In this document: piece by piece, positions 1 through 12,926 of the stretch
How positions within the stretch are numbered: position 1 is the stretch's first letter
Layout of the letters: each line of letters opens with the position of its first letter
Assembly: GCF_043641665.1 (NCBI RefSeq)
Contig: NC_092192.1
Coordinates: forward strand, 22,049,978-22,113,977
Direction: 5' to 3'
From: Enoplosus armatus
Lineage: Eukaryota > Chordata > Actinopteri > Centrarchiformes > Enoplosidae
DNA length: 64,000 bases
Notes under the pieces: generated by a model
Seen by the model: the letters and a program-made list of their open reading frames with translations, nothing else
Told to the model about the DNA's origin: nothing
Database searches by the model: none
Program-made: the position numbers and the translations under genes

Positions 1-1
1 C

Positions 2-185
2 ATTCAGGAATTTGTCAGGATAGATAACAAGCGTTGGCACCAGGAAAAGTGGGTCACGGAGAAGGACGGGATTAATGGACAAAAAACTCTGTGGACATTT
101 CGTTGACGGCAACACCGTGGTGGAGCTGGCTGACCTGAAGTCTGTGTTCAAAAAGTTGTCGTCTGGCAGAAACCAGACAGAGTCA
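2..185 (+). pseudogene. Coding-like relic with one frameshift, unidentified
   Basis: Frame 2 is open from the window edge and reads FVRIDNKRWHQEKWVTEKDG, then INGQKTLWTF, before a stop at about 104. A shift at about 99 opens another frame, reading VDGNTVVELADLKSVFKKL and then SSGRNQTESP. The amino-acid texture looks like real protein broken by one frameshift, but I do not recognise the family. It may be a retrocopy, part of a transposon protein, or chance. Confidence 0.25.
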
Positions 186-789
186 CCTTGACCAGTGGCT
201 TTGGCCGTTCGCGCGGACTAACGACAAATTGCATCCAGGATTAGAGGCCTTTGAAAGTCAGCCCTGTTGTCTTGCAGACTATTATTCACCAATGTTTGCA
301 GCGTTACGATATCAAGGCTACCACAGCCGTAACTTGTAGCTTTGCTTGGGCTTTTCTCAGCAGGAGGGATCAGATGCCTCCGCACCCTGGAAAGATCTCC
401 TTTGAATTCCAAATGATGAGGGATGCTTGCTTGAGAGTAGGAGAGCAGAATTAGGTCAAGTCTCCCACCCTTTAGTGTAGCATTAGTGCTTTAAGCCACC
501 CTGATATATCTGAGGGTTGCAGCACAAGCTGACGAACACAAATGAGCAATGCAATTTCCCTAAGCTCATAGGCAAAATGTTTTGATTTCCGTTTTTTCCT
601 TTTCATAATTCATTCTCATTCGCTGGCTCTTCCCAAATGGATTTCTTCCTCCTGCACCAGTGAATATGCTGCAGTTGACATGGTTTTGCACATTTTGCTG
701 TATTGATCTGAAACTGTACTTGTGCTTCATCTCACACAGGGGAACAGAAGCTCTTAATGGCCTCTCCTAATGCTTGTGGGTTAGGAAAC

Positions 790-1118
790 TATTCTAATGA
801 ACAGGATGAATTGTGATAACTGTGGTGATCATTTGACATTTCCTCTAGCTACCACCAGCAGGCCCACGTGTTCATTTGTACCAGGACTTTGGTTTATGAC
901 CAGATACCAGCGAAACTGGCCTCCGCTGTGTTTAGGGCCAATTATCAAACGCTATCGTGCTAACACACTACACTAACATGGCGAACGTGGTAAGCTTTCT
1001 TCCGGCTAAACATCGGCGTGTGAGCGTCGCCATTGTGAGCATGTTCGCATACTGCCGTTAGCATTTAGCTCAAAGCCCTGCTGTGCTTAAGCACAGCCTC
1101 ACGGAGCCGCTAGCATGC
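790..1118 (+). repeat. Teleost dispersed repeat, family A, plus-strand copy
   Basis: This copy contains, in order, gatgaattgtgataactgtgg, a block with ctttggtttatgaccagat, and a tail rich in gtgagcatg and gttagcatttagctcaaag. The same ordered blocks are found reverse-complemented at about 30730-31115, and its 5' half appears at 9675-9835 and 32445-32640. I recall this sequence as very common in percomorph genomes but do not know its formal family name. Confidence 0.65.
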
Positions 1119-3273
1119 ACTAAAGATAAACCCTCCAGTAACGTCTGGTGAAACAAGAATCAGTGAGTGGTTCGGTCCTCCGGTGGCTCACGTACAAACA
1201 CCAGCATAGTGTTCATCTAAAACTGGACCATTGTTTGATATTTGCAACTCGCGCTGAGATTTGCTGCCAATGTAGCTTCTGCATAACTTTGAGGCCCAAG
1301 ATTTAAGCCTCCTTTTGGTAGCAGATGGTGATGGAGTTTAGGGGCCAAGTGACAGTAAGGAAGAAGTAACATCCTGCTACAGTACATGTTCTCTGTGAAT
1401 CACTCGGCTTTTATGCACAAACCTGTACCTGTCTTGTGAACCGATTGAGGCGACCCTGCTGCAGACAGACTGACCAGGCTGACCTCTCCTGTGTCGTGTT
1501 GAGCAGTGACGTGTGCGGCGTGCAATGTCGCCCAAAGAAGAAGAAGTCATTATATGACCCCCCCCCCCCCCCATGCATCGCACATTCCCTTGGCATAGTG
1601 GGCTGGCAGCATTATTAATGCCCACGTTAATGCCAAAGGGCTGTCGTTTTATTACCGCCGTCGTGAAGTTCAACTTTGGAATAAGATACCGGAAGGCTAA
1701 GTGCAGGTGCGAGAATAATAGGATGTGTGATAATGCACTGACCTTGCCATAGTCATCAATAATTTATGTTGTATTGTGTAAAAATCTCATTTATTTTTCA
1801 TTTTTGTTGGCACTTAGCAGAGTGGGCCAGTTGTCGCTGCTAGACAGCGCCAGGATCGAGCCAGGGGACCAGCTGAGACAGGAATGGGGGGGGGGGGCTA
1901 AATAGTATGCCAGAGTGTGTCGTGTGTGTGTGCTAATGAGTCATACTTGTATTGTTTATTTATTGCATCTCACTGAATTTTCATGCACGGCCTCGTTTGT
2001 CACCTTGAATAAATATAGAAGCTGCAGCTTTCGGTGGGGCGTCAACGTGAAAATGAGCCTCTCTTAACTGTCACGTAGTATTACACTGTCACACATCCTC
2101 TGTTATACTGTCATATAACAGAGGAACAACAGTTTATCTTTGACACCCCAGGACCTGGAAGAAAAGAAGGACTTTAAATTACAGTGTAGTGGAGCATTAT
2201 GACAGAAATATCATATTTGCATGCGCTCTCTTTTCTTTGGAGTAACAATGGGAAGAAAAGAAGGTGCATTTAAAATGTCTTTGAGGTGAAAACGTTTTGT
2301 TACGTAATATTTAGAATGTTTACTTTGGAAAACTGCAGGTTTCCATGTTATTTTATCCAGCCTGTTTTAAGATAGAGCTTATATTGTAGGTTCAAACAGG
2401 AAGCCAGTTATCGCTCTCGTCTCTTCCACACAGCCTTCTCTCGGGTGTTATCCAATGATCTACTAAGTTCAGAGATTTTCTGTCAACCAGTGGTCGTCCT
2501 AGCTGAGGGAAAATAACCCCACCTGTTACATCTCAGCGTATGCCTCCGCCTCGCTGCCAACTTGGGATATGACGGTATCACATTTTCACGCTACGAGTAT
2601 TGTAGCCAAAAATGTCACGGGACTATCACGATGTTGCATCGAACTCTCCTGAAGTACTGCTGTTAGAGTGGAACACGTGCTGTCACAGTCATTGTGTTCG
2701 ACCACGGCATATAGTAAAACCGCACACACACTGGCTCAACTCTGCTGCCAACTGGCGCATTGAGAAAGCTGTGTGGAAGCACAGCGCAGCATATTTTTAA
2801 GCTTGGCGGTGGTGGAAAAGTTGGTGTATGGTTAACCAACATAAATGTCATATTTCCATCACATTGTCACAGTTTGATGCTTGACTGACTTGTCATCTTG
2901 CTGCGCCCTCTACTTCTGCAGTGGTTTAACTGGAGAACACTGGAGCGGCTGGACAAGTAGCGCCGCCGGCTGTTTATCCCAATGCTAATATTCGCGTAAC
3001 AGTAGGGGATGGGAGCGCACATTAATTAGCATTTTCTTTGGACAATTTCCTGGAAATTTGCGATGCAGTTGGATGGAAAACCTGGCTCATGGCTCCCTGG
3101 GGGATCTGAGAAGTGGATACGATTTACCCTACGAATTGATTTCATTGACTCTCCCCTCATGTTACTAATATTGCATGGCTTACCTTCCACAAGTGTTACA
3201 GCACTCCTGGCAACAATCACAAATACACAGCAAACACAAACGCCGCTTCTCCTCCACCTTGCTGACACTCTTG

Positions 3274-3278
<5 letters not shown>

Positions 3279-3333
<55 letters not shown>
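3279..3333 (+). repeat. (GT)n microsatellite
   Basis: An almost pure GT run of about 27 units. It lies about 3 kb upstream of the Ig1 exon and is followed within 350 bases by CT-rich, GT-rich and poly-G tracts. Confidence 0.95.
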
Positions 3334-3337
<4 letters not shown>

Positions 3338-6302
3338 CACCTCAGTGGTTATACCGTGCGATGGTGCCCTCCCCTGGGTCTTTGATTGTAAATGAGCTAA
3401 ACCCTTATGGGTGGGGGAGAGGATGAGTAAATAAGCTCTGCTTCTGCACTCTCTCTCTCTCTCTCTCGGTCTGTCTTGTGCTCTCTCGCTCCCTCTCTCC
3501 GTCTCATCAGTTATAAACAGTGAAGTCATACCTTCCAATGGGCCTGTTTTTGTGCAATCTGCCATGATGTCACCAGCAGCCAATCAACACGTAGTGCCGC
3601 TTGAGGTAGCGTGTGTGTGTGTGTGAGGGAGGGGGTGGTGTGGCAGGGGTTGGGGGGGGGGGGGGGGTGTTCACCACTGGGAAAAGCACACTTGCTCAGT
3701 TATTATCTGGTTCTGCCGGCAAGCACAAGAGCGCACATGCACATCAAACCACGAATCCAAAGGCTTCTCGTGATACACACAGCCTCTCAGGGATGTAATA
3801 TGCTCTGCGCGGAGTTCATAGGCCTCTGATGGTCTGAGATATGCCACATTGTGCATTGTATTTCACAAGGCGGTTGCAGGCGGTTCATGTGAGCTGCACC
3901 TCTCGCCCCCCCCCGGCATTTGTTGATTTACATTCCACTTTGAATCGGCAAGTGTTTTTATTCCATTAGTCTGACATTCACGATCAGGCCTAATTGTAAG
4001 ATAAACATCTTCAGCTCAGAGCAAAAGCTAGACAAATTTGCTTTTCATATTGACCTCAGTTCAAGGTGACTGTGGAGGCGTCTCATGCTTTCCCCACTGC
4101 AAGCCTTAATATGCATTTGAAAGCTCGGGCTGTCAAGTCAAGACAGATAATTTGGGTTAACACTGTTAAGAATTTATGGCTGGCCTTGGATGGATATTCA
4201 ATTATTACAGCAATGTAATTTGTTTGGTCTGCTCCGCGACAAGCACATTCTGGTAATTGCAAAAAACGGAGAAACATCAAGTGTTTGATTGAAGCTCTGC
4301 AGAAAATCATCCTTTTGAGTGTTTGTGCTTTTAGCAAGCTGTTTCTCCTGACCTTTTTCTAGCCCCACTGTCCCATTGTGCTGCCAGTCTTCCTCCTAAC
4401 GTTTTGTCCAAGCACTTCTTGGCCATGTGTTATCGCGTCATACCAATACCTTTCTCCCCCGCTCAAGGAAAAGAAAAAGAAATTGACACTATTTAGATTT
4501 ATCAGATTATTAAATACACGGTGGAAATTCTACTGTTCATTCGTTTGTTGCGTGTCTCTGGCTCTTTTGAAAGTTCTTCTCATTGGGATAATGCATTATA
4601 GTGAATCATTTGAGTAGGAACCTTTCTCTAGTTAGCCAGCTACCAGACTCAATATAATTTTACGCAAAGTGTAGGCCCGACTCGTGTGCTACGTGTTTGA
4701 CTTTCTGCGAATACTGCGAGTTTGTCTGCCATCGTCTCCCGGTGTTAGCCACTTTGAAACAAGACTATGCTGAACCACCCTTCTCTGATAATGCTAACAA
4801 CAACAGCAAAAGTTATGTTCGGAGTGCAGAGGAATAAATAGCCCCGCTTGTTTTGGCCAGTCTCTGAAAAGGTTTTTTACTGACTCACATTTATGCTATG
4901 CTTTGCTACATTATATAACACCAAGAAGACTTGTGCTTCGCCCCTTCGCCTTAGTTATTTGCAGATGTAATAGACGAAGCCCTGCTGGTTCCTTAGGCAC
5001 ACTTACACTGTTTGCTTTCACTGATGAGAGGCGATGCAGGCAGTAGGCCGTCATCAGTGTGCAGAAGGCCCGAGCTGCCGGTCTGGCTTCCTTACAGGCC
5101 ACAAAGGGACGAGCAGTGAGTACATCTGATTAGCCGTATCGACTGGTAAAATGCTACCACACTGGGTTTCCGCTCATCAAGCCGAGCTACATAGTAATTA
5201 GCCTGGGATCGATGTGGCCGTCCGGCAGATCGGCTAGCCCACAGACGCACAGTTTCTCTGGGATTGCTCCGTCACTGAGCTAACAGAGTGAATTTCTTTT
5301 TTTTTTTTTTGTTGTAAAAGGTATCATTGAACATCAGGCGCATTGCTGTCACATCACCTCTTTCATGTTTTTGTCTGCCCACATTCTGTCTGAAGCATTA
5401 GATGCAACAGATTCTGTCGAGATAAATCACATCCGTGCGCCTGCGAGCGCCGTTAATCTTGCTTTTCCCAACTCTCTGGCCTTTTCTCTGTGTTGGATTT
5501 GTCACTGGCACTCTTTGCTGTCCTGAGTGATGGAACTTGTAGCTTAGCACATGTTTGTGTCATCATGCACAAGCGCTCCGGGTGAAACTCTTTTGAAGAT
5601 CCTCTGGCTATATTTCTTTCTAATCTGGACCATCTCCAATGCGCATGGTGGCATTTCTGGTTGACATTTTTTTTTTTTATCTGTCCAAAACCCAAGTGTA
5701 AAAACGGCAATTTGCTCTTTCATGTTATGTGCCAGATTATTTCTTGGCTGAGACCAGTAACTTCACGGCGTCTCAGCTGGTTGCCTGGCGACAGCCCATA
5801 ACCAAGAAATAGTCCGGCGCAAAACCCATAAAACAGCGAATTGTCAGCTAGCTAGTTCCACCCTGTATCCAGCCTTTATCCTACGCTAAGCCAATCAGCT
5901 GCTGGCTCTAGCTTCATGTTTAGCACGTGAAATGTGACAGTGGTGTCGATTCGAACATCTAACTCTCCACCAGACAGCAAACAGGGGTATTTCCCACAAT
6001 GTTTATATATATATTTATATATTTTCCAACAGTTGTTATTATTAACTGGACAATAGTAGAAAGCTGGAGGTTTTGTTGCCACCCCTCAGAAATAGGATTA
6101 ATTATTCTCAGATCTTCTAAAATAACAGTATTTAGTCATTTTTCCTACTGTACATGCACTAACTGTGTGAAAATGAACATTTTAATGTAATTGTGTGAAA
6201 CGCTGGGAAGCAATTACACTTTACGCTGTGATCTGTGGCTCAAGTGTGTAGGCTGACAATGGGTTGACCTGGCTGACCTGTGACCTGCTGTTACACCCCC
6301 AG

Positions 6303-6494
6303 GTGCCCACGGAGTGCGAGAGGAGCCCCAGTTTGTGACGGCACGTGCAGGAGAGAACGTCATCCTGGGATGCGACGTGTCCCACCCCCTGAACGGCCAG
6401 CCCTATGTGGTGGAGTGGTTCAAGTATGGAATGCCCATCCCCTTCTTCATCAACTTTCGCTTCTACCCTCCTCATGTGGACCCGGAATACGCCG
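6303..6494 (+). CDS. igsf9b: igsf9b exon: N-terminus and first half of Ig1
   Basis: The acceptor is a C-rich tract ending in ag at 6301-6302, and the donor is gtaagt at 6495. The exon begins with the last two bases of a glycine codon and ends with one base of the next glycine codon. It reads GAHGVREEPQFVTARAGEN, then ILGCDVS with the first Ig cysteine, then VVEWFKYG with the core tryptophan, and ends PPHVDPEYAG. This is the mature N-terminus and the front sheet of Ig1. The signal peptide must lie in an exon upstream of the window. Confidence 0.95.
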
Positions 6495-9400
6495 GTAAGT
6501 GATGTCATGGTGTACTTGCACACCCAGGAGTACACTTCTACATCACCGCAGCAAAGTGAAAAAACAAATGTTTACCCATTTGATGCTAAAATATCTCCAG
6601 TTTCTACAGCTATTACATTAATGAAAAAGCTCAGTGAGATGTATTTTATTCATGATATTTGTCAAACTGAGTCAGCTGCTGTCCATAGAATCACATTTTG
6701 CCACTCTTGCCGTTGGTTTTTCTTCCTCTCTCTCTGTTTTGTTTCAACAAAGACATTAACCCGTCACCTTCTTGACAGTGCTCTCTTTGATCAGTTGTGC
6801 GCTTACCAGCGTAAACCATAATACACACGTTTGCTAAGTAATGTCGACAGCTTTAATGAGACGACATTTGCTTTGGAGGCTGCAGCAGCAGCAGCATCTC
6901 TTTCCACCACAGACTGTGTGTGCGGGCTGTGCTCGAGGTGAGGTTTGCTGGGGAGGTGAGAGGGATTTTCCCCTTGCCTGCTTTTGATTTCCTTCCCTCT
7001 GATCATTTACATTTCAGAAATAATCCCCCCCCTTCTGGTATGTGTGTGATTCAAAGAGCTTTTACCATGCATTCATTCGTGTCATAACAAATTAAATGTG
7101 AGGAGGAGTCAGTGCAAGTACCACCCACAAACGTTTTTGGCATTTCAATGGCCACTGATGCGCACCCCCCCCCAAAGTGGATCTCTGTCTAAGGTTGTGC
7201 TACAAAACCTTTTTTCATGTTGAAGATTATTTGTCAATGCAACATTTTGCAGAATTTTTATTACGATTTGGGACATTTGAATTTGTAATGAATGTGTATA
7301 AAATGGTTGTTAGCTCAAGGTTTATAGCCAGCGTTAAAGGAGGAGGGATTTGTCTGTGTTTCAGCTGTCGCATTGCTGTGATTGTTGGTTTAACATGTGT
7401 CTGTGTGTCACTTTTTGTATACTCTCATGTGCAGTTGCTGTGATTAGATGTTGTGTTTAGATTGGTATCCACAAATGTCCCTCATAACAGAAGATCATTT
7501 GCAAAATGTTTTTTTCAACTTCCTTTTTTCAGTCCAAGAAATTCTCCTGTCATAGCGGGCATTTTCTCTCACAGGTTTTATTTATTTTTTTTTAACAATC
7601 TAGGCTCTAATTATCTGTTTTAAGTTATCCAAGTTGTGTAAAATGAAAAGTTTTTTTACACAGTTTACCCTAATTAGAAGCATAATGCCATTAACATGGA
7701 CAGAGATACTAATTTCCACATCTGATTAAAAGGCAGCCGATTGATTGGCCCCCGTCTGCATCAGATAGAGGGAAAGCTTTGTTTTAAAGGGTCCTTTACA
7801 TCCCACCTGCACGCTGCAGCGGGAAGAAAAATGGTCTGACAGACTTTGCACGATTGTGGCAAAAATACAGAAGCTTGATATAATCTATCCGCATCCTCAC
7901 TCACTTTGTCTTCATTGATTAGATCACTGAGCCCAAACACCTGACGGCAAAGCCTGCTGAGTCTCAGAACCAATGGTTACAGTTACAGAATCCTGACACC
8001 AACAAAAAGAGCAGTGGGATATGATGAATGTAGCCCAATATCCCTGAAGACGGCAACAGTTGCACCATTATGTGTGCGAGTACAAAACCAAGTCTGTTTA
8101 GGAGACTTGGAAACAGGACTGGGCCCCCAAACTTAAGACAACGTGTTCGTATCATGATTTATTTGGCCTTTGCCGCAAATCCTTTCAAATCCCTTATTAA
8201 ATCTAATTAGGTTCACCTTTCAAGTAACTGAAATTATACATAACTGCGCTTCAGTGCGAGCGTGATATTGCATCACGGAATGAAGTCACAGGTCACGGTC
8301 AAAGCTGCTGAGATACATAGAGTCTTACATTGTGCCCTATTTAGCTTGGGATGATGTCGAGGGTTAATGAGCCGAGCCAACCACAGGGGCACTGTTTCCT
8401 AGACACCCGTCTGCACTCACAAGCCGTTGTCTTATTCTTTTACGGAGAGGAAGAGGGAGAAAACATCCGTGAGAGCAGAAGAGGCAGACCAAGTGTAAAA
8501 ACCCTTCCATGAGAAAGCGTAGAGAGGAAGAGATGGACATAAATTGATAGCCAGGCAGGAGGGAAGCAATAGAAACTGAAGATGAAAGTTGAAATGGAGG
8601 GACAGAGAAAAAGAATGTAAGAAACAGCAGGAAGTGGTCCCAGATTACCTTGTTGAATGCCGCCTATCATCGTGGAAGATGTCCACACTGGTCCAGACAC
8701 GGTGACATTTTAAAACGACTTGCCCCTGCAGACATTTGCTGAAGCTAAAGAATCTGCTTTGCCCTTCTTCTGTCAGGGTTGGGCAGAATATTTTAGTCTC
8801 AGAGTTAAATGTAGCCTGTGTAGTTGTAGTAAACTGATCTTCTTATAAAACAAACACAATCAAACGGACATTGTCGGGTGGGGTTAATACTACTGTAAGT
8901 GCATGTGTGAGAATCTCTGCGAGCTGCAGACGATCAGTGGCGTGGCCTCTGATGAGCGCCACTGCAGCGGTAGCAAAAGTCAAACCCACAGCACCAGAAG
9001 CAACCTCATGCGAAGTCGAAAATGTGGACCCGAGGCGAGTCCTCTTATGTTATCACAGTTAACGCCAGTCACGAGGAGCGGGGCTCTGTGACTGACTGCC
9101 GTGTGTTGACTGCAGGAAGCTGATAGAAGAGACAAGAGGTGGCGCTGGACTGACTGAATAGAACGAGATTGGAGGAACAGCTGGACTTGTGTCGTAATTA
9201 CTTTGATGAGCACAAGTCCTGCTGACTGCTGCTTTTGCTGCCCCAGGGATACCGTTCTTTTCTCTTCTAACATTATTCCATGGACACGGTTCGGACTGGG
9301 AAGTTATAGAACATATATGTTACAACTGTGAGATGACTGAGAATTCTGATCTCTTTGTGTCTTCTACTTTCTGCACTGTTGCAGGCCTGTCAGTGGAAGA

Positions 9401-9674
9401 TTGTTTAAGGTGGATCTTGTAGGTTTCAATTCTGGAAAAGAATCTCTTTTCCATTAATATGACTTTGTATTTATTTATATTTTGAGCTTTGCCGGGTGGC
9501 ACCTGTGCTGGATAGCAATGCTAATGGCTCCTAACTTAAGCACATATTCGTGTTCGCTTTACTTGGTTGATCAAGTACATTTAATTAATTGATCAATTAC
9601 TTAATTAGGAACAAGAAGCAAAACACATTTTGACCGGAGGGGGACTAAAGTTAACTACCACTCATAATTTTGCG

Positions 9675-9835
9675 GCTCCAGGGATGGCAATGTCTGTTGG
9701 TCGGTCGGTTGGTCCCCCCCTTTTTGTCAAGAGATTGAGCGCCATGGAACCGTGGAACTCCCACAGGAGGAACCCTAATAACTTGTGGTGATCCCCTGTC
9801 ATTTCCTGTGTTTTTCCATTGTCTTGCATTTACCA
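9675..9835 (+). repeat. Family A dispersed repeat, truncated plus copy
   Basis: It contains gggatggcaatgtctgttgg, then repeated tcggtcggttggtcc, and later ggtgatcccctgtcatttcc. These are the 5' blocks of the repeat seen at 32445-32640 (ggccagttggtccaccactt and ggtgatcctctgatttttca). The intervening part is diverged and partly replaced. Confidence 0.5.
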
Positions 9836-10149
9836 GCCTGCAGGGAGTAGAAACATTTGAATTGTCTTGTTGTTGGTCTGCATTGCGTACACGGATTGGA
9901 CCTCTCAGGCAGAGTGCTAATGGCGTCGGCCAAGTGCGCCAGGCGTGTCGCGCGCTGTATGCAGGCAAGGCACGAGGACGGCGTGAGGGAGGACATCCTT
10001 GTGTTGTTCAAAGCAAGATGTGTTTGAAACTAGGTCAGCTGCAACACCACATGTTTCAACAGCTGTGGCACTTCATTGAGTCGTGAGACCTCATCACCCG
10101 TAACGTTGACTCGGGACTTTCAAAGGTGCAATTTCCCATTGTGAGAGCA

Positions 10150-10215
10150 TAGTCTTAAAGATAAGATAGCACTTCATTTATCCAGAGGGAAACTGTTTAG
10201 TCACACATATACAAG
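10150..10215 (-). mobile_element. Rex1-like LINE 3' tail, truncated
   Basis: Read on the minus strand it gives gtgactaaacagtttccctc, then tggataaatgaagtgctatc, then ttatctt. This resembles the common teleost LINE tail of the form TTTCCC...GATCAATAAAGT...ATCTTATCTT. It is a short 5'-truncated remnant with no coding part. Confidence 0.4.
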
Positions 10216-11898
10216 GAGCTCTCACTTATCTTGTCCTGTTAGTTTGGATAGGTACATATTCCTATCTAAAAGTAATAACTACATTCTGTTTGAAATGATT
10301 AATTACTGATTATTTTGGTCCCAGTGGAAGAGATTGCTTTTGACTTTGATGAAGTTTGCCCACACTGGGTTTTTTTTTTTTGTGTGTGTCATAATGACAT
10401 AATTGCTGCTGAAGGCAGTTAATGAAGAATGAATACAAAACAAGACCAGAGAGAGCGCGGAGTGTCACCAAAGCCCTTTAGTGATGTCCAAACTACGCAG
10501 AAGTTCTGTCTACATTTTTCTGATTGTGGGAATGTTGGAATAAAACTACTGGAATAGGAAATGGTGTACCTGCTCCAGAGATTTCTACACCCTAAAACAA
10601 AAAAGAAGCTCCTGTTTTCAGCATCACTTTGCTAGTGAAGTGACAACGAAAGAAACAACTTATATTTTGAGTGAAGACACGCTGTAATAATAATAATCAT
10701 AGTCACATTTCTCTTGGTGGTCATGACTTGTGCGGTCAGAGGTCACAGACGATTGTTGGCCAGTGAATTGTGCGTAATTAAAAGATTTAACAGCAGGGCT
10801 TAATTACAACATGGTGACACTGCTCCACAGGGTGGAAAAGAGGAAAGTATAGACCTAATTGGCCCATTCTATCAGGAGATAGTCAGTGTCATTTTTGTGC
10901 ATGGTTCAGTTTCCCTTAGAGAAGCTATAAATTAGGCTGCTTCTTCCTCGCTGTAGTTTCAACAGACACTCAGCAGGGGCTGGATTGCACGCTGATAACA
11001 TCATCCGTGCTTCCAATCTGAAAGGCTGGCTCAAGCATGGCGTTGATGGGAATATACTCTGTCACACTAAAGCCATCTGTGTAGCAGCTGCATGGCATTT
11101 ATTCCCTCCAAAATTCGACTAAATGTTTTACAGTGGGATTCCTGTAAACTGCTACATTAGTTTTGTCAGCCTGCTCTGATGTCCTGCGCATATGTGGCGT
11201 GTAGCGCTTTGTGGGAAGCAAATCCTGTGTTTCACGCCACAGAATTGTAACAATGAACGAAGAAGAATCTCTTCGTTTAAAAAAATACGTATCACACGGT
11301 ATCTAATCCATAGAGATTCTACCGTGCTCAAAGGGTGTAGTGACCTTCATTAAGCCTGTCCAGGAAAGCTAAGTAGTAAAAACAACTCAGTGGAAATAAT
11401 ATTCAATCTGTTTTATCGTTCACCAGATCTCAACGAAGTAAAGGCAGACAGGGTGCCCTCTATCTGAAGGCAAAATGGTGGCACTGCAACAGGTCACAGA
11501 ATACGGTGTGACGCCGGCAGCGGGCTGACGCCGAGCACTCGTCCTTCTCATCTAGAATAACACGGGTTCTTACTTTAACACGGTGTGCGGCAGATAAATG
11601 TTTTAAGCATGGTCTTGTTCCCTCCTTTGTCGCGAGCGCTCTCCCACTAAGGGGGTCCACCACGTTCATGTCGGTGACTCTCAAGAACAACCGTGTTGTT
11701 GCTGAGTTAGGACGTGTTTGTGTTTTTTTTTTTTTTTTTTTTCTTTGCAGGTGCCTGTGTTGAGAAAAAGAGACTATCTGAGAGAGATTGTGAATGGAAT
11801 ATTCGATAAGGGATTTGTTTGGTGCAGAGCTTGATGAATCCCTATCCATTCTGGCTCTCGGAACCCATCCCCACGAACCAGTATTCCTCTGTGTCACA

Positions 11899-12190
11899 GA
11901 ACTGCAAACACATCAATGAGCCACGCTGTTGCACGAGTTGGCATGTTCCTTCATTAGCGTGAACACTTTCTGAGCCTTACTGAGCCTTTTTTTTTTTTTT
12001 TTTTTTAAATGGAACTTTATATTTGTGAGGCGTTTTTAAAAATTTATGTCCTCAGTAGGAGCCAATGTACTGGGGGGGGGGGGGGATGAAGTCAGAAAGT
12101 ATTGAGCAACGGACTAACACATTGTGGCATTCGGTCTTTTCATGCGATTTCTTGACAATAACAAAAACATAGAATAACAGCAGCCTAATC
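11899..12190 (+). repeat. Dispersed repeat family B, copy 1
   Basis: Two blocks match a second copy at 62921-63360 in the same orientation. They are atgagccacgctgttgcac with ttcattagcgtgaacac, and gtattgagcaacggactaac with ggtcttttcatgcgatttct. Between them lie a poly-T tract (11983-12006) and poly-G (12072-12085). The class is unknown. Confidence 0.6.
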
Positions 12191-12875
12191 CTTTAATTGA
12201 ATCTGGTAGGCAGCGCACTAGTTGCTGTTAAAAGTGCCAGCGGTGTACCTGCTGCTTTGCAATGCAGATGACATTAGATGATACCTTACTGATGTGAAAA
12301 CAAGAGTGAAACCACTCCCAAGCAGCTTGACGCTCTCTGGCTGTCAGAGGTGTGAAGATGGATCCAGCATCAGTGAACAGAAAGCGCCATTCCACCGACG
12401 CTGTTTTGTCTCAACGCTGGAGACGTTGTGCGATAATTGAGTAGGATGTGACCTCAGAGGGCACAGAGCGTGGAGGCCCTGTCAGCGCCTGGTGGTAAAT
12501 ATGATATACATCGTTATCAGGGTTGGGCAGGGTTGACATTGTGTGTTGGCAGTGCTTTTAGTATGTGTGTCTGTCTCCTCTACATAGATATGAAATGACA
12601 TTGATCTTGCCTGTTTGCCTCTTTTCGATTCTAAGCTCTCATTAAAAGCGCCATCATTCTAGCTGGTGAAACCCAAAAACCATGTATCAGATTATTTAGA
12701 CATCTGCTTTTCATTAATTATTCAAAGTGACAGTTTGTCAACCGTTTAATTAGCGGGATGAATCGTTTGTTTCGTACAGAAATGAAGTGACGCAAGAGAT
12801 GAAAGCCTTCAACACCGTGACCTATGACTGATGTAAACGAATACAAGTTATTATTATATCCATTATTTGGATAAT

Positions 12876-12926
12876 CCCCCCCCCCCCCCCCCCCCCAGGG
12901 ATCAATAAAGTATTTCTGATTCTGAT
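12876..12926 (+). mobile_element. LINE 3' tail with expanded poly-C
   Basis: A run of 21 C is followed by agggatcaataaagtatttc and then tgattctgat. The end is shared with the tail of the large LINE at 62449-62483 (aataaacagtttctgattct). It is best read as a severely truncated Rex1/L2-like insertion whose internal CCCCC has expanded. Confidence 0.55.

Larger units (their letters stand above)
1..6302 (+). other. Upstream intron of igsf9b (or flank), 6.3 kb
   Basis: This is non-coding sequence ending at the Ig1 acceptor. It holds an unidentified coding-like relic at 2-185, a dispersed repeat copy at about 790-1118, poly-C at 1558-1572, poly-G at 1886-1897 and 3652-3667, a (GT)n array at 3279-3333 and a (CT)n run near 3449-3468. 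No promoter or first exon with a signal peptide was recognised, so most of it is probably intron 1. Confidence 0.6.

Noticed and set aside
3026..3583. A 185-codon minus-strand frame with a His-Thr repeat
   Set aside because: It is kept open by the (GT)n microsatellite; the rest has no protein-like features.
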